A DNA stretch of 64,000 nt, taken from positions 45,159,201 to 45,223,200 of the forward strand of contig OZ038422.1 in assembly GCA_964036155.1 (NCBI GenBank). The letters run 5' to 3'. Shown here one piece after another: positions 20,821 through 34,400 of the stretch. A model generated the notes under the pieces. The model made no database searches. It saw only the letters and a program-made list of their open reading frames with translations, and had not been told where the DNA came from. Source of the stretch: Diploscapter coronatus. Its lineage: Eukaryota; Nematoda; Chromadorea; Rhabditida; Rhabditidae. A program made the translations under genes and the position numbers. Every line of letters starts with the position of its first letter. Position 1 is the stretch's first letter.

Positions 20821-21546
20821 ATGAACTCCTCACTCGTTATTCTTTTACTGGCTACAATTATTTCATTCGTCGTCTCGTTCCCAGCTTCTGAGGTTTAATT
20901 TCATTTGTTCGCCTTAAATTTTGAAAACGAATTCTAGAATCGCCAATTCTCGCCTGAGCCCTTCGACAGCAGCCGCTCGCCTCGACCTGGAAGGGGAGAT
21001 CGACGAGAAGGCGAAGGACGAGGAGTCTCCAGAGGGCCGAACGGAAACGAGACCTGGCCGAGAGTGGGAGAACGAGGACAGGGACAGAGGGGATTCTCGG
21101 GAAGACCGAATGAGGGTGCAAACGGGGAATGGAACAGGGAAGGCAAGCAGCAGCAAGGACAGGGACAGAGGGGGTTCTCTGGCAGGCCAAACGAAAACGG
21201 ATTTGGTAAGGGAGAAGATACTAGATAAATAAAATCTGATTTTATCGCAACTTCATAAGTAAAAATTTTGCAATATTTAATGGAATATTGTGTGAAGATC
21301 ACTTATATCCTAGCTCTCATTGGCTGTGGTATGCCATTATTCATGTTCTTGTGAAGTTACGATAAACCCAAGCTATCGGGCTAATAGCAGTAACATTGAA
21401 TGTCTCAGGAAACGGTCAAGGAGACAGCGTCAATGGAAATGGAAATGGACAGCGAGCTTTCGGTATAAATATTGCAAAGTTTTCAACTTCTAGCTTCAAT
21501 TTCAGGTGCTCAAAATACTGGCTTCGGCAATATTGGAAGATTTTAA
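20821..21546 (+). CDS. secreted Gly/Arg/Asn/Gln-rich protein
   Basis: Four exons: 20821-20892, 20938-21205, 21409-21462, 21506-21546; 144 aa. Exon 1 is a signal peptide (MNSSLVILLLATIISFVVSF, then PASE). The mature part is rich in Gly, Arg, Asn, Gln and Glu with two copies of GQGQRGFSGRPNE(G/N). Exon 3 is a Gly-Asn-Gln run (GNGQGDSVNGNGNGQRAF), and the protein ends AQNTGFGNIGRF-stop. It is related to the gene at 19236 by its ends and intron positions. The basic, repetitive composition resembles extracellular matrix, gel-forming or antimicrobial Gly-rich proteins of nematodes; function unknown. The long exon 2 is GC-richer than its surroundings. Confidence 0.8.
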
Positions 21547-22448
21547 AATGTTAATCTTTGATCTTTATTATTTTGCGTATTTAATTGTAAAAAAAATAAA
21601 TTTATTTTGAATAGAACTTGAATAATTAAAGAACGTTAATTGTATTTGAAAGTTTTCTTTCTAGTTATTATTATTGATAAAAAAACATTATTTCGAAAAA
21701 AAGAAGAAAAAATGAAACGTGATCGTCCGTTCCCACTTGCCGAAAGAGCAAGTGGCGCCCGCGCAACAAACGCCGCGAGCAAAAATTGTATTTTGTTATT
21801 GCTGTTGAAAATTGTTATTCTACTACCGGTTTTTTCACATTTCTGAATTTGAATCTCGACTCTGAAGTCGTGAAAATTCCGAATTCCTCTGATTTCTGTA
21901 AGATTCGACTTCGCAATTTTCTGGTTCATGTCACTTTGCATCTCTTCGTTTTGCTGATTTTCGATTTTTTTTAAACACTGATTACTTTTTCAGTATTTTC
22001 TCCTGGAACTTGAGTCAGGAAGGAGACCACCATCCCATTCACTCGTGCGCTCACTGCTTACATCGTGCTGTTTGACAATTGAGAGGAAAGAGGCGAAAAC
22101 GGGCAGAGAAGGACGAGATAGTGAAGAGTCCTGCAGTGGAAGAGTGGATGCAAAGAGGACAGAGACAGGAAGAGAGATGATTCCTCGCAAACCCATCGAA
22201 AGACTCCGATCACTCCGGTTATTTTTCTTTCATTTTTCAAAAATGCTTGGAAAATCTCTTTTCTTTGGCTACTTTGGAAAGTTCATGGTTCACATGTTTA
22301 TGTATTTGTAAAGTGCATAAGGTCTGGAGGAGCAATTGTTGGCGAAAAAGATAAACTGAATGAACTTTCCAAATATCTATCGTGCTTGTACCTTATCCAT
22401 CCTTCAAAATTCTTGATTTTCGGTTCAAAACGGAGCCTTTTTTCCAGA
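21547..22448. other. intergenic upstream of TOR
   Basis: A GC-rich island lies at 21720-21785 and a purine-rich stretch at 22080-22190 that is open in two frames (KRAEKDEIVKSP..., Arg/Glu-rich) and faintly resembles the Arg/Gly/Glu-rich exon at 20938. No start or splice support makes it a gene. The TOR start is preceded by a CCTTTTTTCCAG acceptor. Confidence 0.4.
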
Positions 22449-25400
22449 ATGGATGAAAAGGATCGTAATTCAAAAGGCCGTCACCGGTACACTCAAGCGG
22501 CAGAGGTGGCCGGCAAGTACATCAGCAGAATAAAAGCCTCCAAAGGGGCGGAAAGGGCCATCGTCGCACAGGAATTACTCAAGTAGGGAATTTTGAAGAC
22601 CCTAAATTCATCTATCAGAAGATTTTTCCCGAAATTCTACTTATTTGAAATTATTGTCTTGGAGATTTAGAAACGATAACAATTCACTTTTTATCGAAGC
22701 ATCAATCATTTTCTTCGAAAGAAAACACATGAGTTTTGCAGATTTCTGAGCAACGACATCAAAGACGAGACGGACGAGTACATCGAGCAGTTCTACAGCG
22801 CTTTCGATAATGTCAAAACCAAGGAGGTTAGAAACATTTTTGCTTTCATAAGAATGAAATAATTCAGAGTCGATTGGCAGATTTGGTCAACAACAGCAAT
22901 GATGCAGAAGACAAGAAGGCCGGGATATTCTTAATTGGTAGATTTTTAAAATCTTTATTTTTTAAAGTTGAATGCTTTCGAAATTTTAGAATAATGTATG
23001 AAAATTTCGTGAGTAATTCTTTTATAGTGGCGTGATTGTATCAAAATGACTGAATTTGTTTTTAAAAATTTCAACATTTTTTTTTTTAGAATTTTTGCTA
23101 CAAAATAGCTCTATCCATTTTCTTTAGTAGATTCTATAAATTTCAGTGTGTCTGGCCGAACACCTGCCGAACATGAAGCGATTCCTGAATTTCCTACTGT
23201 CGAGCATCGAATATTCTGCTGACGATGAAACTCTCGTTCTTGCGACTCGGGCCAGCAGTTATTTGGTTCAGGTAAAAAATAATCAGTTAGATTTAGAGCT
23301 AGATGAAATCTCGATTCTGATTCAAAATATTAGAGAAAAACGTCCTATTTTTCAAAGGTCACTTTCAGTTGGCAAAAGGCTACTCATCCGAATTCCTCAA
23401 CAAGATGTTGGATCGCTGTTTCGATATGCTACAGGTAACTTTATTTTTAAAAATAAATCGTGTTCATTTTTTCTTGAGTGCGAATCAATTTTCTAAGAAA
23501 ATAAAAAATATATAAAAGATATATGTGAATATAATGTGCTCCTTGTCTTTTCTGGAGCATCGCAAAATTTAGTGAATTCAAATCCATTTTTCCTGGCCTT
23601 TGATTATTTGATTGTAGATCATTTTTTTTTTTACGTCTTTCAGTTGGCAGAGCATCGTTTCGCGGGCGCAGTCGGATGCCGAGAACTGGCGATAATGACA
23701 TCGACCCCCTTCTTCCTCAGGGCCAATCTCTTCTTCAGGGACATTTTCGACTCCATCAGGGATACCAAGGTTTGATTTATGAAAAAGTTTTATAAAACAA
23801 ATATGAATATATTTCTAAAATTTTATCGCTCTTCTGCGCATTTTCTAGCAAGTTTATTTGTCTACGAACACGAACGTTTCAGCCAACAACGCGAATGGTC
23901 GCAGTGGAGGCTCTGCAAGCAGCCCTTTCGATAACTTCCCTCAGAGAAGCAAAGCAAAAATCCACGTGGTTCATGGTAAACAAAGATAAAAATTCTTCCC
24001 TTTTACAGCAGAATTTTGCAGACCTGCTACAATAAGGCCACAGAAACGACGTCGGAATCGTCACAGCTCGGTGGAGAGGACCTCTACCATTCTATTCTGC
24101 TGGTATAATTCTCCATTTTTGCACGATCACAAGATAATTCCTTCCTACATTTCAAAGATGCTAGAATTAAAAATTCAGTTCAAAATTTTCTACAAAAATA
24201 ATTGAGTGAAATTAGCCAGACAAAAAATCATGATAATTTTCAATCTAATAATTCATATTTAATGTAAATGTTTTCTATTGCAGATGCTGAACGAATTGGT
24301 GCGAATTGCGGACGGCAAGTTCGAGCGGAAGCGACGCATCGCATTCGGAGTGCAATCCCACGAAATCTCTCTCAGCGATCCTGTTGGGTGGCTCACTTTT
24401 CCCAGGTTTTCTCCTTTCAACAGTTCAGTTTTTAATTTCTTTGTTTTTCAGAGTGACCTCAGTCGTTGAAAGCATGACAGCTCGAGCTCTGGTCAAAGAG
24501 AAATTCAATGAAGTGGGTTTTTAAGGATAAAGTCTTGAAAACTGACTAGATTAGACCTACTGCACCTTTTATTTGAGGCGTTAGGAACAATTTGACCAAA
24601 ATATCAACAAATCCTGCATTTAGTAAAATCGTTTAATTTTCATTTTTTTTTTTAATAAAGCGTCTCTTTATGGTACAAATCGTCTCCTACAGTTATATGA
24701 TCACTTTTTTTAAAAATAAATTTGCTTTTTTTACCAAATAAAATATTATTTCCTTGCAGATAATGAAGCAGATTTCGAATGCGACGTGCAATTTCAAGAC
24801 TCCTCCGAAACAAGCCTATCTGATGGCTGTGATCATGGAGCTGCTGCCCAGACTGACTGCATTTGAGGAGTGCACGGACGAGATGAAAATGAATGCATTC
24901 AGCATTGCCAAGGCTGGGTGAGTTTTTTTCTTATTTTTCGACTTTCTTCTGGAATATTCATGCAGTTTAGTTAAGATAATGTTGATAAAGTAGAGAAATT
25001 GATTGAGATTTTTTTTTTAAAATGCATATTTACTACTCACCAGGGTTGAACGGAAATTTCCGTCCAGCCTTGCTACTCACTAAATAATGTTTTTCTCCGA
25101 CTTGAAACTCGCCGTAATGTATGGTTTTGTGTTTGCAGAATAATGAAACACTCGAAATATTCCCTTCCCGCCATCGGTTTCCTGGTCGCTTCCGACCCCG
25201 AGACGTATGCGAAGCTGCGCGCAGGCCAGGACAGTGTCGCTGTTTGGAGGTCGAAAATTCTGCAGCCTGGAGTCGACAGCATTCAGTCGTATTTCAAGGA
25301 TAATGCTTCGTAAGGAGGATTGTTTTCATCTGAAACTCACCGGGCTAGATTATTGCAAATTTCATGGACAGTTTTTGGCTAGAAATTCTCCCACGATATT

Positions 25401-28400
25401 ATCATATCTCTTGAATCTTTTACACCTCTAGAGTTTAACATTAAAATTTTCTAAATTAATTGATTTTAAGCCGAAAGAAATACGACCTGGACGACAGCGT
25501 GTTCGTGTTCATCTATCTGTTCGTGTGCGCCTACAGGGAAAATGTTACTGAGGACATCAAAAAGATCCTTCCGCAACTATTCAAATGTCCACTTTCCAAA
25601 GGTTGGAGTTTTTACTTGAATGATAGAATTACTTATCGAACTTTTAACATTGACAAGAAAAAAAACTATGTAGAAGAGGGAACTTACCTTATTTTTCTCT
25701 TCACTTATAATTAAGCAAAAATCGGATGGAGTAAATTTTGCCTATTTCCAGCCCTGATCCGTCTGCTGCATGCAATTGTGGAGTGGATTCCCTCCATGTC
25801 GATGTCTGTCTACGACGGCCTCGTGTCCGTGCTCTATTTCGTCCTGACAGGACAGAAAATGCCCAACAAAACCGAAATGAGCAGTCTCTCCATCAATTCC
25901 CAGGCTGCTTTTGAGGTTGGGATGATTTTTTGTTAATTAGAACTAGGAATCTAGGTAATCTTCAATAGATCATAGTTTCGAAATTTTGAATATGTATAGT
26001 AGTTTTACTCAAACGACCAAATCAATATTCAATTCGAACTCTACTTCTAGAACTGTAGAACCTTGTCAAATTATCAGTTTCAGGTGCCTCCCGAAAAAGT
26101 GCCCCGAGTCGTATTTGCTCTGGAAACTCTGAGCGAATTCAACTTCCATCGCCACACTCTGCATCTTCTCATTCAATACGTTTCACACGTATGATTCAGT
26201 CTGACTTATTTTTGCACTTACAGCGCATTTGCAGGGCTATTTGACGTGCGACTCGGTGAAAGTCCGTTTGGCAGCTGTGAAATGTGTCTGTGCAATGTTG
26301 ACGCCTTTTCTCAAGGTTTGAACGTTCGTTTTTTGTTTCCTACAAATTGTTGGAGTCTAGTCGTTCGAATCGGCCAAATCGGGGAGCGCTAAGGATCGCG
26401 AGACAAGGGGCTACATTCGATCGCTCGTGGGCGAGTCCCTGCAGTGCCTCGTGTCCGTTGCCGTCACCGATCCAGGTTTGCTATTATTTCAGATTCGAGC
26501 AAAAATTCCTACATTTTGAGGCAATAAACGCCGAAAGAAAACTCATTTCATCATTCATCATCAATCTCAAAAATGAAATTCACGTTTCAACTCCGAAAAT
26601 GTCGGAATTATTCGGTCTTGAACTATTATGATTGCGATTCTTCTAGTTTTTCTATATCCATGTTTTCCATTTCAGTAGCGGAAGTCCGTCTGTGCGTGAT
26701 CAACTGTTTCTCGAACACAGGGCGTTTCTTCCTCTACCATCTGGCCGTGCCCCACATGCTTGAGTTGCAGTTCATGAGTCTGCACGATGAGAAACTCGAA
26801 ATTCAGGTGGAATTATTGATATTAGATCTGAACGAAGTTTCTATTACACTTGCATTGAGTTTTCCTATCAAAAATCAGTAAAATGATTGTTCAACTCAAG
26901 ATTTTTTCCTCCAGGAAGCAGCAGTGATGTTGGTTGGCAAACTAGCCGAAGTGAACCCTGCGATGATTCTGCCGCGACTCAGGAAGACTCTCGTCGAGGC
27001 TGTCAGTCAGATGGCATATAGTGGACAAGCTAGGTCCAATATTGTTGAATTAATATTTGATTTTTAATTCAACTGAAAAATAATTTCTGATCAGAACTGT
27101 ATGGAGATATGTTGCTAGTTTGGAATGAAATTTTACAGAATATCAAAAAAAGAAACTCAATTGAGTGCTGAAAGCACAACAATGTTTTTTTTCAGATTAG
27201 AGCAGCACAGCGCCCGAGTCCTGATGCACATCGCGCACCAAAATCCCAAATTCCTCAAGCCCTACATGCTCATGCTCCTAGATGCGCTCATCCCTAAACT
27301 AAACACTGATCAAGTGGTTCGCTTTCTTTCACCATAAACCATTTCTCTTAAATTTAATGCATTTCTATTCTAAACAAGATAATCTCGGTCTTTTTAGAAC
27401 GTTGATGTGACAGTGCATGTGCTGAAAGCCCTGTCCGAGCTGTGCATCGTGGGCGGTTCAGAAATCGTGCGAGCCATCGACAGACTCTTCCAGCGCCTAA
27501 CTATGTTCATCGCTGACCCCTCAAGCATCCAGAGGAGACAGGCATCGCTCGAGCTTATCGGAAGGTTTCTTACTTTTGTTGGTAGAAAGTTCACTCGTTT
27601 TTTTTCAGAATCTGTCAGGCTACAGCCTACGTCGTCGATCCCTACAAGGACTATCCATCGCTGCTCGATGATTTGCTCAGGTAGGAAAGATTGCAGAATT
27701 GTGAGAAACTTTCTGTAGCTTCGAAATCACTTTTGAAAGAATAGCATTCAAAGTTTTTTCTTCACTTTTTACAACATTAATTAATTACCCCATAATTTTT
27801 ATTTCCCTTTCTTCCTATAGGATTCAGTTTGATTTGTTGCAGACTGCTGAAGTCGGAAATGTCGTCCGAAATGCGAAAAGCTGCGATGCGAACGATAGGC
27901 ATTCTGGGAGCGATCGACCCCTACACTCACAAAGTCTACACGGGAGCCGTGCCTTCCGCCGACAAAATCACCACTGCTCTGTCGCTGCCTATCGTCAAGG
28001 TTGTCAGTGATTCTAGACAGGGTAAATACTTTTTTTTTTTCGAAAAGAAAAATTGACATGAAGAAGTGGAGAAGAAGAATTATGGTTCTTTTGTATCGAG
28101 ACTAGAAAAAGTTGAACCAAAAATCCTTCACTCATTTTGAATCAGAAAATAATGTCCTTGTAACGAGTTTTTGTTACTTTTCAACTTTAACTCTAGACGT
28201 GGCCGACGTTGTTCAATGGTTCAACTACGAGAAGTGCACGCTGGACGAATTCTACCCTGCAATCACTATCGCCAATCTCATGATGATGGTTTGATAAAAA
28301 TGATACTTCCAAGGACAAATTTTCTCTTTCAGGTGCAAGACGAGGCCTATTCACAAGCATATCCAGTCATTTCAAACGCACTCATCACCATCTTCTACAG

Positions 28401-31400
28401 TCTCAATGAATCGTATCCGCAGTATGTCGAACAGGTTGGTATTTAGAAATTCAGAGCTAAAACTCTGAACATCAACTTCATAGTATTGATTATCTGTGGC
28501 AAAAATGCTGAAAATCCCAATTTTAATTTGTTCAGGTGGTGCCCCGTCTCCTGGAAGTGACGAAAGCGAGCAAAGGCAAGCCCAACCAACGCGCCCTGTT
28601 CCTCACGCAACTCGCCACTCTAGTCTCCGTCATCAAATCTCATGCAAAACCTTATCTTCCCGCACTTTTCGCTATCATCGCTGTAAGTTTCTGAAAGATT
28701 TTCAAATGCTCACTTTCGTCTTCTTTATCAGCCTGGACTTTCGAAAAGACATTTGAATTTACCATTTTAGGACGCGTGGAACGAAGAACTAATTGTGAAA
28801 CGCACAGTGATTAGCGTGATCGAGCAGATAGGCAAGGCTCTCGGCGCTCATTTCGTTCCCTACATCTCCGAACTCGTGCCCTATTTGCTGAGAGTCGTCC
28901 AGACTGACAAGTCCAACGAGAGAGAACTCACTGTTCAGGTATGCTTTTGACACAATTTGGAAAGTTCGTCTTATTGTCTCCAATAACATGTTACATCTTT
29001 CATACTCAGAGCTTTTATTTATAAATTTGCTCAATCTTGCTTCTATACGAATGGTTTATGCAGCTACTGTTCAGGTATTCCTGTGCACTCGTTCGCTGGC
29101 AGGCAACCTCGGCCCACATTTGCATCTGATTCTGCCTCCCATTCTGTCCGTGCTCGACGACGTCAACATCGACAACAACGTGAGGCGGGAAGCACTTTGT
29201 AAGTTGTTCGGGTTAATTGTGTTGAAAGAAGCGATGACGAGATTTGTAACAAGAAGAACTGGAAGAAACTTTAGAAAGGATAGTTTTGGATACCATGTAT
29301 TTTATAACTTTCCATTAAAGCTACTTTTTCTAATTTTTTAACTTATCATTTTTTCTAATGAAAATACTTCTAGCAACGGTGATGGCCTTATCAAAGCAAG
29401 AAGACCTCTCTCAGTACGCTCCTCGTCTGATGCAGTCCTGGCACAAGTGTATCAAAAAGGACGACCCCAAGAATGAACTGCAGGATCTGCTCTATTTGAT
29501 GCTCATCGAGATTGTCAAACAGGTCAGGAAATGCTTATTAACTTATTTTGCATGCTTTTTTTTTGGAAAGTTTTCATCCTTCTGCTCTATTAAACTTTTC
29601 TTTTCCAAATTTTTATCAACTTTCCAAAAAAATAATTCTGTACTTTGCATGAAAATAACAGACAGAATAGTTGAAATTCAAAATTTTATTTGTCGAAGAA
29701 AAATGATATGAGATCAAAAATGGGAATATCACAAGCTCTACATAAATTGACAGAGTGGCCACCTATTCCATGGGCCTGGCCTGGATCTGCCGCTTGCAGA
29801 TCTCGGAGATCTTCTTCTGGATTTGAGTGATCAGCTGCTCTCCCTCCGTCACTTGCGATTCCAGTTCGCGGGCTATCTGCAAAATAGTCATACTTTAGAA
29901 AGAATTTCTATAAAATCCAGGAAAGTGGAGTAAATACGTCTGCAGAACAGAAGAGGTAGCATGCCTTTCTTTAATTGCAAGATTGTTGTTCGGAATTGAA
30001 TTTGAAGGAAAAGCTCGGAATTCAAATTTTCCAGATCTTTAAGATTGGTTTATAAACATACAAAAATGCGTTTTTCTCAAACCTTGGTCTTTTTCCTGTC
30101 ATCGGCCTGAATGCTGTCCTCGATTTCATCGATAGTCGTGCTCTCCACGGGCATCGTGTCGATCAGAGTCTGCAATTCGCCTTTCTTGTTTTCGAAGGCA
30201 TTGTCATCCAAAAATAAAATTAGTGGCGAGGAAGTCCGCAACAAGATTTTAGCAGAAAAGTCTTTGAATAACCAACCTCTATATCCTTGGCAGAGCGGGC
30301 AATGTGTGCAGCGAACAGTTGACAATTTGGCTCTTCTTCCAGTTCCTAAAAATCTAAATTTTCTACAGAAAAAGAATTATTCTGTGTGAAAATGCATCTG
30401 TTAGAAATAAAACAGTTTCGATTTGGACTTGTGAAATTCCATTTCATACCATCTCTAATTACTGCGCGCGAATTCACCTCGATGGGATGAAATTATCCAC
30501 GTTTTTTTATTATTTTATTGGAAAATCAACAATTCTATTCTTTATTGCTAGAACTTTTTTGGAAAAGATAATTTTTGAAAAATGTTCACCTTAGAAACTC
30601 GGCTGAAATCGCAAGGTGGCGCGGTGGCCTGCAATACGCCCACAGAGTTCATCATCAACGCGGCCAACTCGTTCACCAGATCCTGCAGCTGTGTCAGACG
30701 ATCCGCCATTTTCTGAAAATTCCTGAGAATTAAAAAGATTAAAAAATAAAAAATCCAAAAGAAAATTAAAACATTTGCAAGAATAAAATAAAGCGCAAAT
30801 AAGAATTGAAACGCGGTAAACGCAATGTAGATTACAAGAAAAAAGAAGGGACATTGCACAAGACAGTGCAATAAGAAGAAATTACTAACGAGTAGAAATT
30901 CGGAAAGAAAGGATACTTTTTAAAAATGGATAATTTTTCAGATGTGGCTGAATTACTACGTGTTCCGAAAGGGGGTGGATGAAAAGCTGAAGAATTGCGG
31001 TCTGATGGATGGCGACTGGAAACCACAGTACTTTAATTACAAAAGTAGGAATTTTGATCTTATTTTTATTCGGATCTGTCATTCTTGACTGTTTATCGAA
31101 GATATATGAAGAGAGATATCGAAGAAAACCTGTTTCTGCTTAAAAATGACGATGTTTTCGATGTTCGCGCAAACTTGGACTATCAGAAGAAAATGAACTC
31201 TCACTTCAGCAATGTTTTTTTTTCTCAGAACTGGCAGATGAAGCGGAGCAATCGCAGGAGCGCAAACCGCCCTGCCTCGTGACGACAACTGCGCCGAGTC
31301 ATTCCAAGTCAGACACCAACAGGACGGAGGTCACCATGAAAAGGAGCATTCCCACTTCGTCTATGGTGAGTTGAGTGACACTGGAAAAATCTGTCTTGTA

Positions 31401-34400
31401 AATTATAAGTTCAACATCACTCTAATTCGGAAAAAACATAAATATTCATCTTTCTTTTCTTTCAATCAACCGCATCAAAATTGTTTTTAGTATAATTACC
31501 AGCCGCCGCTGCCTCCGAATATCGCCAAACAGAAGAAGACGAACACCTTGGTATGCATTCCAGCAGTTTGCATAAAATCATTGAAACGTTAAAGATCAAG
31601 TCCCATGCCCAAGCAGTAAGCGGTTTGGTGACGAAGGACGAATGGCTGCAATGGCTCACCACACTCAGGAGTTTGCTTGTCAAGGTTCTAGTTTATTTCT
31701 TTATTTATTTATTTCTTTCTTTCTTAAATTTCTGATTTTCAGTCGAGTTCTTCAGCTGCCATTCGTGCCGCCCATCCTATCTGCGATTATAATCAAAATT
31801 TGGCAAAGTGAGATTTGTCAGATTTATTTTTCCCTGATTTTTCAATAATTTATCCTGAACACATCCCTTTATATACTTTTCATGGAATTTTGAAGAGGGA
31901 AATGTTCATTTTGAATGAATTTTTATGTCTCCTATCAAATTATATTTTCAGAGAACTGTTCAATGCTTCATACATGTCGATTTGGACAGAAATGACCTCG
32001 GACGAGCAGAGGGAAATGTCGCAGGCAATGCTCAAGGCCCTGCAGTCCCACATTCCGGAGGTCGTTCAGACTGTCCTCAATCTCTCTGAGTTCATGGATC
32101 ATTCCGAAAAAGTATGCAATTCTCTTATTCCAAAGGCAGCTAGGAGGAATTGAAATTTGAATGATCGAAATCCTGACATAAATTTACATCTGACAAGTTT
32201 CTGAGTTAAAATTCTTTTATTTATGCCAAATGAATTGTTAAATTTTGCAGGGACCTTTGCCAATCAAATACTTGGATTTGGCGACTGCAGCAGAGGAAAT
32301 GCGAGCCTATGCAAAGGCGCTGAGATACACGGAATTGCAGATTCTGCAGAAACCCGAGGCTGATCTGAGTGTCGATGATTTGCAGGTAGATTTGATAAAG
32401 TTTTCATTTTTTTTTTTTTTAAATAAAAACTGGTTGCGTAATCTTTCCTCCTAAAGTGCACAAAAAAGACAGACCGAGAAAGTGTTGTGAGGAAAGATTA
32501 CGTAGCCATAAAAATTGAGTAGAAATTCGAATTTTAGCGTTTCAGAAAGGAACAAATTTCGAAAATCTTGAGAGTTTCTGTCCAAAAATTTTCCTGACTT
32601 GGAAAATAAGAATTGGCATGTTTTATTTTGCAGGCGCTGATAACGTATGCGAACAAGTTGAACGTGCAGGAGAACGCAGCTGGAGTGGTGCGCTATGCAG
32701 AGATGCACAACATGCAAATTCCCATGCAGGGCAGGTGGTACGAGAAACTCAATCACTGGGAGCGGGCTCTCGACTGCTACGAGAGGGAGGAGACTAATGA
32801 CCAGGTTACTTTTTCAGCCCTTACCTGTAACCAGTCAATGAACTCGAAAGCATTTCAAAGAAGAATAGTTTTTTCCCCCAAAATTAAGACTGGTTTTAGC
32901 TTCCTTCTAAAGATCACAAAACCGAAATTAATTGGATTTTTCCAGGACACAACTCTGCACCAGCTGCGTTGCCTCGAAGCGCTCGGTCGATGGACAGATT
33001 TGAACGAAAAAGCATCGCAGAAATTGACCATCGACCCGAAAATGGCTGTGATCGCTGCTCGAGGCGCGTGGGCCGTGGGTGATTGGGAGAAAATGAGAAA
33101 ATACGTGGAGCATGTCACTGAGAACAGCCATGATGGATCTCTGCTGAGAGCGGTGCTGGCCATCAAGGAAGGCAAGGAACATTATGAAGAGGCTGAAGGA
33201 TATATCAATAAGGTCTGAAAAATTTGTTTAAATTTCTTTAGCGTTATTGAATAGCTTCTGTTTAGAGATGTGATTCTAGAAAACATTCATGGCCCAAATT
33301 CTGAATTGATTCGCGCGAACCATCTTTTCCGCAAAGCAAACATTTTTCATGGCAGAATTCATATGGAAAGAACATGACTCTTTTTCAAAGCAACTTCTTC
33401 CAGGTCCGAGACATGTTCGACAGCGAGTTGTCGGCGATGGCGAGCGAGAGTTACGAGAGAGCCTACGGAGCGATAGTCGTCGTGCAGCAGCTGTCTGAGT
33501 TGGAAGAGGCCATCGAATATAGGGTTGGAGATTTGTATGAGTGAGTGAATGAAAAAGGTAAGTTGCAGATCCGAGCGGAAAGACGGCCCCGGATTGCCTT
33601 GTTGTGGAGCAGACGACTGCAGGGATGCAGGGAGAATGTCGAGCAGTGGCAGAGGCTCATCATGCTCAGGTAGAGACTTTATTTTTGTAGATTCCCATCA
33701 ACAAACATTGTCAAGTTTACTAAATTGAAACCATTCTAATCACTTCCTGTTATGCTTTAATGGCAGTTTTTTTTTAAAAATATATAATTTAATATGAACT
33801 ATGGAAGTGAGAGAACACTTTCCAAAAATAACTCTAGATCCCTCGTCCTCCAACCATCCGAGCTGCACAATCTCCGGGTGAAATTCTCCTCGCTTTGCAG
33901 ACGACAAGGCAGATATTCCATGTCCAGAGATATTTTGAGGTTAGTTGAAATTAATTTCATCTCTACTTTTATCTTTATAGGTCTCTGTTGGATTTGAATC
34001 CGAACGCCCCTCTCACCACTGCTTCTGTTCCTCATGAAAAACCTATGTTGGTAAGAATTTCTAGTTTTATCTGAAATTTTTCCGTCTAAATCCCTATTTC
34101 ACTCCCTCTTTATATTTATTTCTCATTTTATGAGAATGGTATTCACTTCAAATCTTTGAGAATTTTCAGCTAACGTAAGAGAAATGTAACTAAAACCTAA
34201 AATACTGATATTTAGGTGCTTGCGTTCTGCAAACAGTTGTGGATCGATGACATGAAAATGGCCGCAGTGAACACTCTGGACGGATTCGTGCAGTCCTTCC
34301 AGAGAATCCCCACAAATCAACTCACTCCTGATAATGCGAGACTCTGTGCGAAGGTAGAATCTTCAATTGAATAATTATAAAGTATTTACATAATTTGTAT

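Noticed and set aside
20858..21302. Several long minus-strand open frames (110 and 122 codons)
   Set aside because: They are mirror frames of the GC-richer Gly/Arg-rich exon at 20938-21205 on the plus strand, which has a signal peptide and consistent splice sites.
25040..25065. Short palindrome (AACGGAAATTTCCGTC) in a TOR intron
   Set aside because: Only about 24 bp and imperfect; such sequences occur by chance and nothing else marks it as an element or binding site.
30111..30389. 92-codon plus-strand frame inside TOR intron 29
   Set aside because: It is antisense to MED21 exons 2-3, and TOR coding continues correctly from exon 29 to exon 30 without it.
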